Shown: positions 39,162 through 49,261 of the stretch, one piece after another
Layout of the letters: the number at the start of each line of letters is the position of its first letter
Position numbering within the stretch: the stretch's first letter is position 1
DNA from: Candidatus Fibrimonadaceae bacterium
Lineage (GTDB): Bacteria > Fibrobacterota > Fibrobacteria > Fibrobacterales > Fibrobacteraceae
Reading direction: 5' to 3'
DNA: 62,133 nucleotides
NCBI GenBank assembly: GCA_031281345.1
Contig: JAITFN010000062.1
Coordinates: 1 to 62,133 of the forward strand
Made by a program: the position numbers and the translations under genes
Notes under the pieces: generated by a model
Database searches by the model: none
What the model was told of the DNA's origin: nothing
The model's input: only the letters and a program-made list of their open reading frames with translations

Positions 39162-41390
39162 ATGGCAAAAAGAACTTCTATAAGACGTAGGCTATTTGCT
39201 TTTTCAATTGTTTTTTTTCTGGTTATTATTATTGCTGGAAACATAACATTCGTAACTTCAATGCAAAACATCGCTCGTATAAACAAAATGAACGATTTAC
39301 GGCAGTTGATAGAAATAGAGAGGTCTAAACTAGAATCCTTAGTTAATAGTGAAATTGCCATTGTTCTTAAAATGGCTGGTTCTCCGCTTATACAACAGTA
39401 TTTGCTTAATCCAACGGAGCCAGATTTGGAAAAATTAGCTCTTAGAGAAATTGCTGAATATCGCAGTGCTTTTGCCAGTAATACCGTATTTTGGGTAAGC
39501 GACAAAGACAAAAAATTCTACTCCGATGATGCCTACGCCTATACTGTTGATGTTAAAGACCCAAACAATTATTGGTATTTAATGACCCTGAACGAAACCG
39601 AAAAATTCAATTTCAACATCAACTATAATCCAGATTTGAAAAAGACAATGCTTTGGTTGAATGCACCTGTTTTTGACGGAAAAAACAAGAAAAAACCAGT
39701 GGGAATACTTGGAACAGGCGTGGACTTAACATCTTTCATAAGTTCCATATACAAAGGCTACACAAACGCCTCCGATATGTATTTCTTTAATAATCTAGGT
39801 GAAATTACCGGCGCAAAAAATACTTCCATTGTGGCAGACAAAATAGTTATAGGCAAAGCACTTGGCGAAATAGGAGATGAAATATTCAATGCTGCCAAGG
39901 GTATATCCCCTGGGCAAACACAAAACATTTCTATGCCAAACAAAGAAATTGCAATTAGTACCGTGCCCACTTTGGGTTGGTATATAGCGGTAATTCATCC
40001 CCTTGATATAAACGATTATCTAAGAAACGATACAACAGTTATCTTTGCGGCTATGATGCTTGCCATAGCACTTATATTCATAATATTCAATGTGTTTATA
40101 GGCAGAATGATTAAACCTCTGAAAAAAGCAGCGGCAACCCTCAACACGGTTTCTACCGATTGGGATTTAACACACAGAATAACAAATAAGTCCAAAGACG
40201 AGATTGGAGCAATAGCCGATTCTTTCAACAAACTCATGGATGCACTCAGAAGCCCTATTGCCAAGGCGCAATCCTGCGCCATCACGCTAAGCTGCGCTTC
40301 TGAAGAACTCAACAAGGTTTCTAACAAACTTACTTCTTCGTCTGAAGAAACGGTTAAACAATCAACCGAAGCGGCAGACACCACAGGGCAAATAACTGGG
40401 AATATACAAGCAATAGCGAGCGGAGCGGAACAAGCATCTGCAAATGCAAACGAGGTTGCGAACGCAGCAGAGGAAATGGCAGTGAACATAAATGCTATGG
40501 CAAGCGGCGCAGAGCAGGCAAGCCTCAATGCAAGAGAAGTTACCGGTGCGGCAAAGCAAATGAGCACTAATATGAACACAATAGCCGTTGCTATTGAAGA
40601 GATGAGCTCTAGCATAAGGCAAATTGCAGGCAATGCCGTAGATGCACGCAAAATAACAGAAGACGCAATTTCCAAAAGCGGCGATGCAAACAAAGTTATG
40701 GACAAACTTGGAATTGCCGCTAAAGAAATAGGAAAGGTTACAATACTCATAAAAAAGATAGCCGATAAAACCAGCCTGCTCGCACTCAACGCCACCATTG
40801 AAGCCGCAAGCGCAGGCGATGCTGGCAAAGGATTTGCCGTTGTTGCTGGCGAAATAAAAGCACTTGCACAACAAAGCGCAAACAACGCAGACGATATTGC
40901 CCGCAAAATAGAGAACATTCAAGAAGGCACAGGCGAAGCGGCAAAAGCGATAAACGATATATCTGGAATAATAGCCCAAATAAACCAAAGCGTTGAAGCC
41001 ATAACCGGCCATATTGAGCAGCAAACTAAGGCGAGCAATGAAATAGCAAGCAACGTGTCTCAAACAAATGTAGAGGCAAAGCGAGTAGCTTCTGCCATTG
41101 ACGAAGTAGCCAGAGGTGCAAACGAAATATCTAGCAATGTGGCACAGGCAAACACAGGAGCAAAGCGAGTTGTTTCTGCCATTGGCGAGGTAGCCAAAGA
41201 TACCAATGATGTTTCAAAAAACGCAAGCGAAGCGGCAAAAGGAGTTGGAAGCGTTAGCCACAACATTATAAGTATGAGCGAAGTTGCAAAAGATTCGGCT
41301 CATAGCGCAAAACAGGTGAATTCAAGTGCAGCCGATTTGAGCAAATTTGCAGAAGAATTGAAAAATACCGTGGAGCAGTTTAAAATTTGA
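39162..41390 (+). CDS. Methyl-accepting chemotaxis protein
   Basis: 742 residues. Membrane helix 1 about 13-33, a periplasmic dCache-like sensor (35-285, FWVSDKDKKFYSDDAY, TPVFDG-like APVFDGK), helix 2 about 288-312, HAMP, and a long cytoplasmic coiled coil with the signalling tip LLALNATIEAASAGDAGKGF (about residue 538). It should signal through CheA/CheW, none of which is in the window. It is first in a run with holB, recJ, M16 and dusA, an odd set of partners. Confidence 0.93.
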   Translation: MAKRTSIRRRLFAFSIVFFLVIIIAGNITFVTSMQNIARINKMNDLRQLIEIERSKLESLVNSEIAIVLKMAGSPLIQQYLLNPTEPDLEKLALREIAEYRSAFASNTVFWVSDKDKKFYSDDAYAYTVDVKDPNNYWYLMTLNETEKFNFNINYNPDLKKTMLWLNAPVFDGKNKKKPVGILGTGVDLTSFISSIYKGYTNASDMYFFNNLGEITGAKNTSIVADKIVIGKALGEIGDEIFNAAKGISPGQTQNISMPNKEIAISTVPTLGWYIAVIHPLDINDYLRNDTTVIFAAMMLAIALIFIIFNVFIGRMIKPLKKAAATLNTVSTDWDLTHRITNKSKDEIGAIADSFNKLMDALRSPIAKAQSCAITLSCASEELNKVSNKLTSSSEETVKQSTEAADTTGQITGNIQAIASGAEQASANANEVANAAEEMAVNINAMASGAEQASLNAREVTGAAKQMSTNMNTIAVAIEEMSSSIRQIAGNAVDARKITEDAISKSGDANKVMDKLGIAAKEIGKVTILIKKIADKTSLLALNATIEAASAGDAGKGFAVVAGEIKALAQQSANNADDIARKIENIQEGTGEAAKAINDISGIIAQINQSVEAITGHIEQQTKASNEIASNVSQTNVEAKRVASAIDEVARGANEISSNVAQANTGAKRVVSAIGEVAKDTNDVSKNASEAAKGVGSVSHNIISMSEVAKDSAHSAKQVNSSAADLSKFAEELKNTVEQFKI

Positions 41391-42334
41391 CACACTCCCC
41401 CAACATAACCGCTGAGGCCATTCCAGTTTGGAATGCTTTGAGGAATGCTCTTGAACAAGAACGTTTTCCTCAGATGTTGCTTTTAGACGGTCCCCTTGGA
41501 ATAGGGAAAAAACTAATCGCTATGGACCTAGCAAAAATACTTTGCAAGCACAGCAACGAACCTCTTATATGGTTAATCCCCTTAGACGGCGATGCCAAAG
41601 ACAGAGATACTCCAGCAAAAATAGATGCAAGAACCGAAGAACTTTCGCAGAAATTCATTCAAAATCCCTTTCACACGGGGTATATAACGGAATCTGCCAT
41701 TATATCTGTGGGTATGGTGGAAAATTTGCTGAAAAATTTTGAATTGAAAGCGAGCGGCAATCGCGTTGTGATAATAACAAATGCAGATTTGATGAACGAG
41801 CAGTCTGCGAATAAACTTTTGAAAACATTTGAGGAAGTTCCTCCAAACACGTATTTTATATTAACAGCAGCATCTAGGCACTTGCTTTTGCCAACAATAC
41901 GCTCTCGCTCAACTTGTTTTTCTGTTCCTTTTGCAAGCAATGGCGAAGTAGCGAGAATTTTAACAGCTTACGGATATTCTGCACCAGCAGACGGAATTTT
42001 GGATTTTGCCGCTGGCTCTGCCGGAAAAGCGATGCTTGCACTCGATTCAAATTATTTGGAATTAAATGAGAAAATTGCCATTTACGCAAACCACGCCCTA
42101 AGCGGTGATGCTTCTGCCGCAATTTTATACGCACAGGAAATAGATAAATCGATAAATACAGTTGCCTTTTTTTTGGAAGGCCTAGCTCTGCACTTGCTAA
42201 AATCAAATAACCCAGAACATTTGGTTCATATACAAAGTATTAATTTTCTTTTGCGGGCAGTGCTTGCAAAAAAATTCACAACAGAGCACGCAATTCAAAA
42301 TATGGCGCTTAGAATGGCGCAAAAGGAAATATGA
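41387..42334 (+). CDS. holB: DNA polymerase III delta' subunit
   Basis: 315 residues of the clamp-loader AAA family: P-loop variant GPLGIGKK (about 29-36) and the sensor region KLLKTFEEVPPNTYFILTA with SRS downstream (TIRSRSTCF). It loads the sliding clamp with DnaX and HolA. The start is TTG overlapping the chemoreceptor stop (TTGA), and the end overlaps recJ by ATGA. Confidence 0.87.
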   Translation: MTHSPNITAEAIPVWNALRNALEQERFPQMLLLDGPLGIGKKLIAMDLAKILCKHSNEPLIWLIPLDGDAKDRDTPAKIDARTEELSQKFIQNPFHTGYITESAIISVGMVENLLKNFELKASGNRVVIITNADLMNEQSANKLLKTFEEVPPNTYFILTAASRHLLLPTIRSRSTCFSVPFASNGEVARILTAYGYSAPADGILDFAAGSAGKAMLALDSNYLELNEKIAIYANHALSGDASAAILYAQEIDKSINTVAFFLEGLALHLLKSNNPEHLVHIQSINFLLRAVLAKKFTTEHAIQNMALRMAQKEI

Positions 42335-43998
42335 CAAACGCACAACTATCGCTAGAAATAGCAAAAAGACATAAGGTATCTATTCTACTCGCTAGAATTT
42401 TGGTTTTACGAGGTGTTAAAACACCCGAAGAATCTGATATTTGGCTGAACTGGGACATACCTTGCGAACACGATCCTTTTTTGATGAAAAACATGGACAA
42501 AGCCATAGAATTTGTTTTGGCTGCCCACCAGCAAAAAAAGAAAGTGTGGATTTATGGCGATTACGACTTAGACGGAATTTCCAGCTCGGCAATTTTGGCA
42601 GGAGCACTCACAGACTGGGGGCTCTTTGCAAACTGGATGCTCCCAAACCGTTTTGACGGTGGCTATGGGCTTTCTGACGCTACTTTGAAAAAATTACGCG
42701 ATGCCGGAGCGGAGTGTTTAATTCTGGTGGACACAGGCATAACCGCAAAAGAAGAGATAAAAGCCGCAAAGGAATTTGGAATGCCGGTTTTGGTTATAGA
42801 CCATCACAAGCCCTCCGGAGAAGGTTTGCCAGAGGCAGATGCCATTTTAGACCCTTTTTTGGAAGACTGCGAGTATCCCAATAAATGTCTGTGCGCAGCG
42901 GGAGTCGCTTACAAATTTTTATATGCTCTCTATCAAAAAACGGGCAAGCCTCTGAGCGATTTGGAGAGATATTTGCCTTTGGTTTCGCTTGGCACTTTGG
43001 CAGATATTGTTCCCTTGAATGCAGAAAATCTTTATTTGGTTAGAAAGGGAATGGGCAAATTCGCAAATTCCAACTGCCCTGCAATTCAAGTTCTATACGA
43101 AAAACTCGGTTCAGACAAAAACCCTGTGAACAGCAACGATATTCATTACCGCATGGCTCCGCTTCTGAATGCCCCGGGCAGAATAGAAGGACCGGATATT
43201 TCTCTGAAATTTCTTTTGTGCAAAGATAGAGAAGAATTAGAAAGGCTTTACGAAAGGCTCTCCGAATGCAACACCAAACGCAGAATTATAGAGCTGGATA
43301 TTCACCAACAAGCGATTAAAAGGCTAGAGGAAATTTACGAGAATAATTTACCAAAGGTTTTGATAATAGATTCTTTGGAATGGAGTATAGGCGTTATAGG
43401 AATTGTTGCAGCGCGAATAGCTCAAGAATACAAACGCCCAACTGCGATAATTTCTGTTCAAAGCAATGGCATTGCGGTTGCGAGTGCGCGTTCCGCTGGT
43501 TCTTTTAATTGGCACGGAGCGCTTTTTCCGTGCAGGTCTCTTTTTCTTCGCTGGGGCGGCCACGTAAAGGCGGCAGGCTTTAACATTCCAGCAGAAAAAA
43601 TAGGCGACCTTAGAACCAGTATGGAAGAGCAGGCAAATATACAGGGTTTTGAACCCGTTATGGAAGAGAGCACAAAATACGATTTGGAAGTTTCGCTTTC
43701 CGAAATCAATATGCCTTTTTTGAATGAGCTGAAAAAACTTGAACCTTTTGGCAACGAAAATACTTATCCCATATTTTTAGCTAGGCAAATTTCAGTACGC
43801 AGTTTTAAATGTTTGAAAGGCGGTCATTTGCGTTTTTATGCCGTTCAGGGCAGAACTTCCCTTTCTGCTATTGCATTCAACAAACCTCACTTGGCAAGTT
43901 TTTTGCAAAAAGGCATAGTTAATTTAGTTTTTGAAGCCCGCCCCAATGTTTATCAAGGTGTTGAGAACGTTCAGCTCATTGTGCTTGGAGTGGTGTAG
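42331..43998 (+). CDS. recJ: Single-stranded-DNA exonuclease RecJ
   Basis: 555 residues with the DHH phosphoesterase motifs: VWIYGDYDLDGISS, LVDTGITAKEEI, the DHH itself in VIDHHKPSGEG, LGTLADIVPL, and DHHA1 with GHVKAAGF. It is a 5'-3' exonuclease for recombination and mismatch repair. The ATG overlaps holB. Confidence 0.95.
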   Translation: MTNAQLSLEIAKRHKVSILLARILVLRGVKTPEESDIWLNWDIPCEHDPFLMKNMDKAIEFVLAAHQQKKKVWIYGDYDLDGISSSAILAGALTDWGLFANWMLPNRFDGGYGLSDATLKKLRDAGAECLILVDTGITAKEEIKAAKEFGMPVLVIDHHKPSGEGLPEADAILDPFLEDCEYPNKCLCAAGVAYKFLYALYQKTGKPLSDLERYLPLVSLGTLADIVPLNAENLYLVRKGMGKFANSNCPAIQVLYEKLGSDKNPVNSNDIHYRMAPLLNAPGRIEGPDISLKFLLCKDREELERLYERLSECNTKRRIIELDIHQQAIKRLEEIYENNLPKVLIIDSLEWSIGVIGIVAARIAQEYKRPTAIISVQSNGIAVASARSAGSFNWHGALFPCRSLFLRWGGHVKAAGFNIPAEKIGDLRTSMEEQANIQGFEPVMEESTKYDLEVSLSEINMPFLNELKKLEPFGNENTYPIFLARQISVRSFKCLKGGHLRFYAVQGRTSLSAIAFNKPHLASFLQKGIVNLVFEARPNVYQGVENVQLIVLGVV

Positions 43999-44006
43999 GA
44001 GGATTT

Positions 44007-45455
44007 ATGTTTAAAATTTTTTTGATGATTTTCATTATATTGGCAAGCTGTGCAGTGCCAAAAAAAGATGCAGAAGCTAATGGCTCGCTGCAAAGCGCAG
44101 CTGCCTCCATTCCCGAAAACTACAAAGACATAGTTTTCCCAGAATTTCACTACGTTGCGCCATATCCTGGCGATTACCGCATAAATATAACCGACAGCAT
44201 AACACTTTATGCAGTGCGAGACACCAGCCTTCCGCTAGTGGATTTAACCTTTTACTTTAAAGAAAACGTAATTCCAAAAAACAGAGAAGAAGTAGCCGCT
44301 TTGCAAATGCTTTCCTCTCTATATTCAAAAGGCGGAACAGAAACCCTAAGCCCTGCACAGGTTGACGATTCTTTGGAATTTTTATCCGCAAAAATAAGCG
44401 GAAGCCTGGGTTCTACTCAAAGCGTAATTCATTTGAATTGCATCTCGCGTGATTTTGACAAAATTTTGCCCTTGCTCTTTGCTATGTTCAACCAGCCCCG
44501 TTTGGATTCTGCTCGGCTTGAATTGCAAAAAAGCGCAGCCATTCAAAGCTACTTGCACCGCTACGACTCGCCAGGTTCGCAGTTGGGTGCTCTTTCTGCA
44601 CGTGTTGCGTATAAAGACAATCCCAGATTATGGAGAGCAGATAGCGCGGCAATAGCAAAAGTCAAAAGAAAAGATTTGCTAGCATTGAAAGACGAATTTT
44701 TTGTGCCACAAAGAGTAATCATAGCAGCAGCCGGAGATTTTAACACAGATTCCCTGAAAAACACATTGACAAAATTATTTGCGAACTGGAAAAAACCGAA
44801 AAAAGGTGCACGGCATTTTTCTGAGGTTGAATACAACAAGCACACTGGAATTTTTATCAGCGAAAAAGATATTAGCCAAGCGAATATAACTATGGTGATG
44901 CCCTTTGTTAAACGCCCGCACCCCGACTATTACCAAACAGCCATTGCCAGCTACATACTGGGCGGCAGCTCATTTTCTTCTAGACTTACAAACACAGTCA
45001 GAACCCAAAACGGGCTAGCATATTCCATTTACAGCTTTGCCAAATCCGATTACGAAGATGTTGCTCTCTCTGGAATAAGTTTGCAAACAAAGGTGGAATC
45101 TGCCAAAACCGCTTTGCAGTTGATAAGGGAAGAGGTGTTGAAACTCGGCAAGGAAGGACCAACCGATGAAGAACTTAATTTCGCAAAAAAATCCCTTATA
45201 GAATCCATACCCGCTATGTTTGAAAACGCAGAAACAACGGCGAATACCTTTGCTGTATCTGAATTCAACGGCCGCAGTTTAGAGCATTACAGGGAATATC
45301 CCGAAAAAGTAAAAGCGGTTAGCAAAGAACAGGTTAAGGCAATGACTGCAAAATATTTTAATCCAGATTCATTCAAAGTTAGCATAGTTGGAGCAGCTAA
45401 CAAAATGGGTTTGGACAGCGTGACGATTATCCCTATTTCTGCGCTTGAATTTTGA
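44007..45455 (+). CDS. M16-family protein lacking the zinc motif (non-catalytic partner)
   Basis: 482 residues. It is a lipoprotein by IILASC (Cys15). Two M16-type halves are visible (for example YILGGSSFSSRLTNTVRTQNGLAYSIYSF and FFVPQRVIIAAAGDF), but no HxxEH motif exists. In bacterial M16B pairs one subunit is catalytic and the other supplies an Arg/Tyr for the substrate; the likely catalytic mate is at 56360-57640. GGAGG precedes the ATG. Confidence 0.87.
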   Translation: MFKIFLMIFIILASCAVPKKDAEANGSLQSAAASIPENYKDIVFPEFHYVAPYPGDYRINITDSITLYAVRDTSLPLVDLTFYFKENVIPKNREEVAALQMLSSLYSKGGTETLSPAQVDDSLEFLSAKISGSLGSTQSVIHLNCISRDFDKILPLLFAMFNQPRLDSARLELQKSAAIQSYLHRYDSPGSQLGALSARVAYKDNPRLWRADSAAIAKVKRKDLLALKDEFFVPQRVIIAAAGDFNTDSLKNTLTKLFANWKKPKKGARHFSEVEYNKHTGIFISEKDISQANITMVMPFVKRPHPDYYQTAIASYILGGSSFSSRLTNTVRTQNGLAYSIYSFAKSDYEDVALSGISLQTKVESAKTALQLIREEVLKLGKEGPTDEELNFAKKSLIESIPAMFENAETTANTFAVSEFNGRSLEHYREYPEKVKAVSKEQVKAMTAKYFNPDSFKVSIVGAANKMGLDSVTIIPISALEF

Positions 45456-45458
45456 GTT

Positions 45459-46412
45459 ATGCAAAAACTATCAATAGCCCCAATGCTGGATTCAACGAAT
45501 AGGCATTTTAGATATTTTGCGCGCATTTTAACAAAACAAACCCTGCTCTATACAGAAATGGTATCTACGGGGGCTATTTTGCATAATAATCCGGCGAAGT
45601 TTTTGGAATACAATGAGGTGGAGCATCCGGTTGCTTTGCAGCTAGGTGGAAGCTCGCCGCAAGATTTAGCGGAGTGTGCGAAAATTGGCGAGGATTTTGG
45701 CTATGACGAAATAAATTTGAATTGCGGCTGCCCAAGCGAGCGTGTGCAAAGCGGCTCTTTTGGTGCTTGTTTGATGAGAGAGAGCAATTTGGTTGCAGAG
45801 TGCATAGCGGCTATGCAAAACGCTGTGAAAATTCCTGTTAGCATCAAAACAAGAATTGGCATAGACAACGATGATAGCTGGGAATTTTTTTTGAATTTTG
45901 TTGAAAGCGTTGCAAAAGCTGGTTGCAAAAATTGGATTATACACGCACGCAAAGCGTGGCTTAAAGGACTTTCCCCAAAAGAAAACCGCACAATACCGCC
46001 GCTGAATTACGAATGGGTTTTCAAGTTAAAAGAAATTCACCCCGAATTTCAAATTTCATTGAATGGTGGAATAAAAAACTTAACCGAGGCAAAAGAAATT
46101 TTGCTCAGTAAAAAAGCAGATAGCATTATGATAGGCCGTGCAGCCTACGATACTCCTTGGATTTTAGCAAGTGCAGATGCGGAGATTTTTGGCACGGAGG
46201 CAATTTGCAAAGATATATTTGAAGCTATTGAAAAATACTTGCCCTATGCAGAAATGCAGTTAAAAAAAGGCACTCCCATTAACTTGCTCACAAAACATTT
46301 AATGGGGCTTTTTCACGGAATGCAAGGTGCAAAAAAATACCGCGCAAATTTAAACAAACTACCACTTTTTAGCTTGACCCACAAAAACAATATCGCCGAG
46401 AGCAGCAGTTAG
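45459..46412 (+). CDS. dusA: tRNA-dihydrouridine synthase A
   Basis: 317 residues of the FMN-dependent Dus family: SIAPMLDSTNRHFRYF, LQLGGSSPQDLAECA, the catalytic Cys in NLNCGCPSERVQSGSFG, and the DusA signature HARKAWLKGLSPKENR. It reduces U20/U20a in the tRNA D-loop. It begins 3 bp after the M16 stop, and its end overlaps obgE by 54 bp on the opposite strand. Confidence 0.94.
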   Translation: MQKLSIAPMLDSTNRHFRYFARILTKQTLLYTEMVSTGAILHNNPAKFLEYNEVEHPVALQLGGSSPQDLAECAKIGEDFGYDEINLNCGCPSERVQSGSFGACLMRESNLVAECIAAMQNAVKIPVSIKTRIGIDNDDSWEFFLNFVESVAKAGCKNWIIHARKAWLKGLSPKENRTIPPLNYEWVFKLKEIHPEFQISLNGGIKNLTEAKEILLSKKADSIMIGRAAYDTPWILASADAEIFGTEAICKDIFEAIEKYLPYAEMQLKKGTPINLLTKHLMGLFHGMQGAKKYRANLNKLPLFSLTHKNNIAESSS

Positions 46413-47342
46413 AGCTGGGCAACCGTCCCCGCTCAAAGCACAGGTTTCTATAACTTTTTGCTTATGTTTAGCAAATTCCTTTTTAGCTTTTGAAATATCC
46501 AAATCGCTTTTATTAAGAGCAACTACAAATTTTTTCTCCAGCAATTTAGGGTGAAAGGCCTCTAATTCCTTTTTTAACATGCAATAAGATTTCCAAGCGT
46601 TTTCTTCAAAACCGTCTATAACAAAAAGCAGAGCTTTGGTTCTCTCTATGTGCCTCAAAAAGCGATGTCCCAAACCCTTGCCCTCACTTGCTCCCTCAAT
46701 TAAACCTGGAATATCTGCAATAACAAAACTTCTGTTTTTTATCTTCGCAATGCCTAATATGGGTTCTATTGTTGTGAAAGGATAATCTGCTACTTTGGGT
46801 TTTGCGCTGGAAATTTTGCGAACAAGGGAAGATTTGCCAGCATTTGGAAAACCTACCAAACCAACATCTGCCATTAATTTAAGCTCTAAATTCAAAATTC
46901 GCTTTTCGCCAGGTTTGCCGCTGGTGTGCTGCCTCGGCGCTCTATTTGTTGCAGAAGAAAATCTGGAATTTCCAAGACCCCCTGCCCCACCACGTGCCGC
47001 CATCCAAGTTGCGCCCGCCTCTGTTAAATCTGTTAAAATTCTGCCTTCGCTATCGCGAACTATTGTTCCCATTGGAACGTCCACATAAACGCTTTTTCCG
47101 CTCTTTCCTGTTTTGTTTGCAGTCTCTCCTGTTGCTCCGGCTTCTGCTGCATATCTGTATATATTTCCCATATCCAAAAGCGTGGTATATTGCTCATTCG
47201 CACGCAAATAAACGCTGCCGCCATCGCCACCGTCGCCGCCGTCTGGCCCGCCTAGCGGAACGTGCTTTTCTCTGCGAAAACTGCAAATACCTCCCCCACC
47301 CCTTCCAGAGACAACCTCGATTTTTTTTTCGTCTAAAAACAT
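46359..47342 (-). CDS. obgE: Obg family GTPase
   Basis: 327 residues. Glycine-rich Obg fold (1-158) and G domain: G1 GFPNAGKSS, G3 DIPGLIEGAS, G4 NKSDLD. It lacks the extra C-terminal OCT domain found in some relatives and is therefore the short form. It acts in ribosome assembly and the stringent response. It is co-transcribed behind the LpoA-like gene (13-bp gap). Confidence 0.93.
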   Translation of the reverse strand: MFLDEKKIEVVSGRGGGGICSFRREKHVPLGGPDGGDGGDGGSVYLRANEQYTTLLDMGNIYRYAAEAGATGETANKTGKSGKSVYVDVPMGTIVRDSEGRILTDLTEAGATWMAARGGAGGLGNSRFSSATNRAPRQHTSGKPGEKRILNLELKLMADVGLVGFPNAGKSSLVRKISSAKPKVADYPFTTIEPILGIAKIKNRSFVIADIPGLIEGASEGKGLGHRFLRHIERTKALLFVIDGFEENAWKSYCMLKKELEAFHPKLLEKKFVVALNKSDLDISKAKKEFAKHKQKVIETCALSGDGCPALTAALGDIVFVGQAKKW

Positions 47343-47355
47343 TTTTAACTCTTTG

Positions 47356-49143
47356 TCAGGGACTAACCTCGCACCATGGGAATTTTTCCACCAGCTTTCC
47401 CTGCTCCACCGATATTAGCCCTGTGTTTTTGTTTGCTCCGTTCTCTGCTAAAATTATTTTTCCATAAACTCCTTTGAATTCCCTTTTTTGCATAATTTCT
47501 GCGGGCAAAGGTTGTATAGTTTCGCTTTGAGCAAGGCCCAGCAAAGCTTGGTTCACAATGCGTATTGCATCGTAGCTCAGGCCTGCAACTTTATTTTCGT
47601 CTGGGTCTCTTTGCCATTTACTTTTGAATTTTTCGGTAAAAGACTTTAGCTCATTTCCGTCTGAATAAAAAGCTATGCTAAAAACGGAACCTTCGGCTTG
47701 TTTTTTTGCATTAACCAAAAGCTCTCTGCCATACCACCCGGAGGTGCCCAGCAAATTCCCAACTCTCAATTTATTAAAAGCAACCTGAGCGGTCATTAGT
47801 CCTGCATCTGCGGGGTTTGAGCTTGGAATGAAAATTGCGGGAAAGAGCATTGTGGAATCTTCTAGCCAGCTTTCTCTTTTGGGCAGCAAAGAGACATTGC
47901 TAGCCCCTTTGCTCATATTCATACGGCGGGTATCCAGTTTCAATTTGCGGTCTCTCAAAAGTTTGAACTCGTTTTGATAATCCGGTAAACCCTCTGCATA
48001 ATTCTGTGTCATTATTATTGTTCCGCCTTTGCGTTCCACAACCCGTTGAAATTCGTCTGCCATTAGAGAACCATAATCACCCAAAGGAGCCATTATAGCA
48101 AACTCGCTTATCTTTAGGCAATTCATCGCATAGTCTGCTATTGTGTAGGCAAGGCGAGCCGAACTTACGTTCAACTGAAATATATTTTTCCCCATATCTG
48201 CAATGCCGTCATCTGTGGCTGTGGGAGTGATGACCGGAATATATGGATATTTTTCTGCCATCCAAGCTGCCACTGTGGCTGCGCTTGCCGAGAGCAAAGG
48301 CCCTATAACCGCTATAATGGAATCTTGGTAAAGAGCTTGCTTAACTCTAGTAAGTGCGGTTGCTGGGTCTGCTCTGTCGTTTGCAATTTGAATTTTCACT
48401 TTGTTTTTTAAGCTATCTGCATAGAGCAAAACACCTTCCACCATATAATTTCCAAGTTCGGAATGGCTCCCCGAAAGCGGTGCCAAAACCAAAATTACAG
48501 GATAGCCTGCACCCTTGCCCTCTAACGCGCTTTTAAGCCTTTCGGATTTTTCGGTTAAATCTGGGTTGTTCTTTTTAGCCTCGTTATACCAATAATTAGC
48601 GGCTTTATAGCGACCTTCTTTTTGCATTCGCTGCCCAAGAGCGAGCTGCGCAAATCCTTTTGATATTTTATCGCTTATGCCCCTGTCCAAGAGGCTCTGC
48701 AACTCATTCACAGAGAGTAAATCGGCAGAAAAAATTTGCGAGAGCAAATCGCGAGCTTGTGCCACCGCAGCGGGGTTCTTTGTGTAGGCTAAAACACGGC
48801 GGAGCGTTTCTGCCCCCATATAAGGGTCTCTCTCCAAAACATTTGAAGCTGCCAAGGCGGTTTCAACGCGAGCGCGATACTGGCTCTTTGGGAAAAAATC
48901 CAAAAACTGGTTGGAATATCGCACCACATCGCTGGTTTTACCGAGGCGTAGGCTGCTCTCTATGTAAAGCACCACCGCCTTTTCTTGTTCGCCGGCCCTC
49001 CAGCGTTCTTTTACAAAGCCCTCTAACCCAGCATTTGCGCCAGCATAGTCGCCAGCTTGAATTTTTCTCAAAATCTCGTTGTAGCTGGGTGCCGCAAACA
49101 CAAAAGAGGCAAAAAATGACAAAAGTAAGACAAAAATACGCAT
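47356..49143 (-). CDS. Periplasmic-binding-protein-like (LpoA/ABC type I fold) protein
   Basis: 595 residues. Signal peptide 1-17 (VLLLSFFASFVFA), an N-terminal helical repeat region resembling TPRs (20-200), then a type-I periplasmic binding fold (about 210-590: VILVLAPLSGSHSELGNYMVEGVLLYADS, AVIGPLLSASA, NIFQLNVSSARLAYTIADYA). This is the layout of LpoA-like activators of penicillin-binding proteins and of branched amino-acid receptors; no transporter is nearby, so the LpoA-like role is favoured. A TATTTT box ends 8 nt before the ATG with no ribosome site. Confidence 0.8.
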   Translation of the reverse strand: MRIFVLLLSFFASFVFAAPSYNEILRKIQAGDYAGANAGLEGFVKERWRAGEQEKAVVLYIESSLRLGKTSDVVRYSNQFLDFFPKSQYRARVETALAASNVLERDPYMGAETLRRVLAYTKNPAAVAQARDLLSQIFSADLLSVNELQSLLDRGISDKISKGFAQLALGQRMQKEGRYKAANYWYNEAKKNNPDLTEKSERLKSALEGKGAGYPVILVLAPLSGSHSELGNYMVEGVLLYADSLKNKVKIQIANDRADPATALTRVKQALYQDSIIAVIGPLLSASAATVAAWMAEKYPYIPVITPTATDDGIADMGKNIFQLNVSSARLAYTIADYAMNCLKISEFAIMAPLGDYGSLMADEFQRVVERKGGTIIMTQNYAEGLPDYQNEFKLLRDRKLKLDTRRMNMSKGASNVSLLPKRESWLEDSTMLFPAIFIPSSNPADAGLMTAQVAFNKLRVGNLLGTSGWYGRELLVNAKKQAEGSVFSIAFYSDGNELKSFTEKFKSKWQRDPDENKVAGLSYDAIRIVNQALLGLAQSETIQPLPAEIMQKREFKGVYGKIILAENGANKNTGLISVEQGKLVEKFPWCEVSP

Positions 49144-49199
49144 TTAGGGGAAAAATAGAAAATTTTTTCATTTATTTTTCATAAAAACTTCATAAAAAC

Positions 49200-49228
49200 T
49201 TGACAAATATGCAATTATTTTCTATATT
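49200..49228 (+). promoter_or_regulatory. Strong sigma-70-type promoter
   Basis: TTGACA (49200-49205), a 17-bp spacer, then TATATT (49223-49228). This is the best consensus promoter in the window and drives an outer-membrane protein gene. An 11-bp direct repeat CATAAAAACTT occurs twice just before the -35. Confidence 0.8.
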
Positions 49229-49261
49229 TGCTCTATAAAAACAAAAACAAAGGAGTTTTTT

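Noticed and set aside
40016-40918. 300-aa antisense frame in the chemoreceptor gene
   Set aside because: It is the mirror of an Ala/Ser/Glu-rich coiled coil; the sense gene has clear domain motifs.
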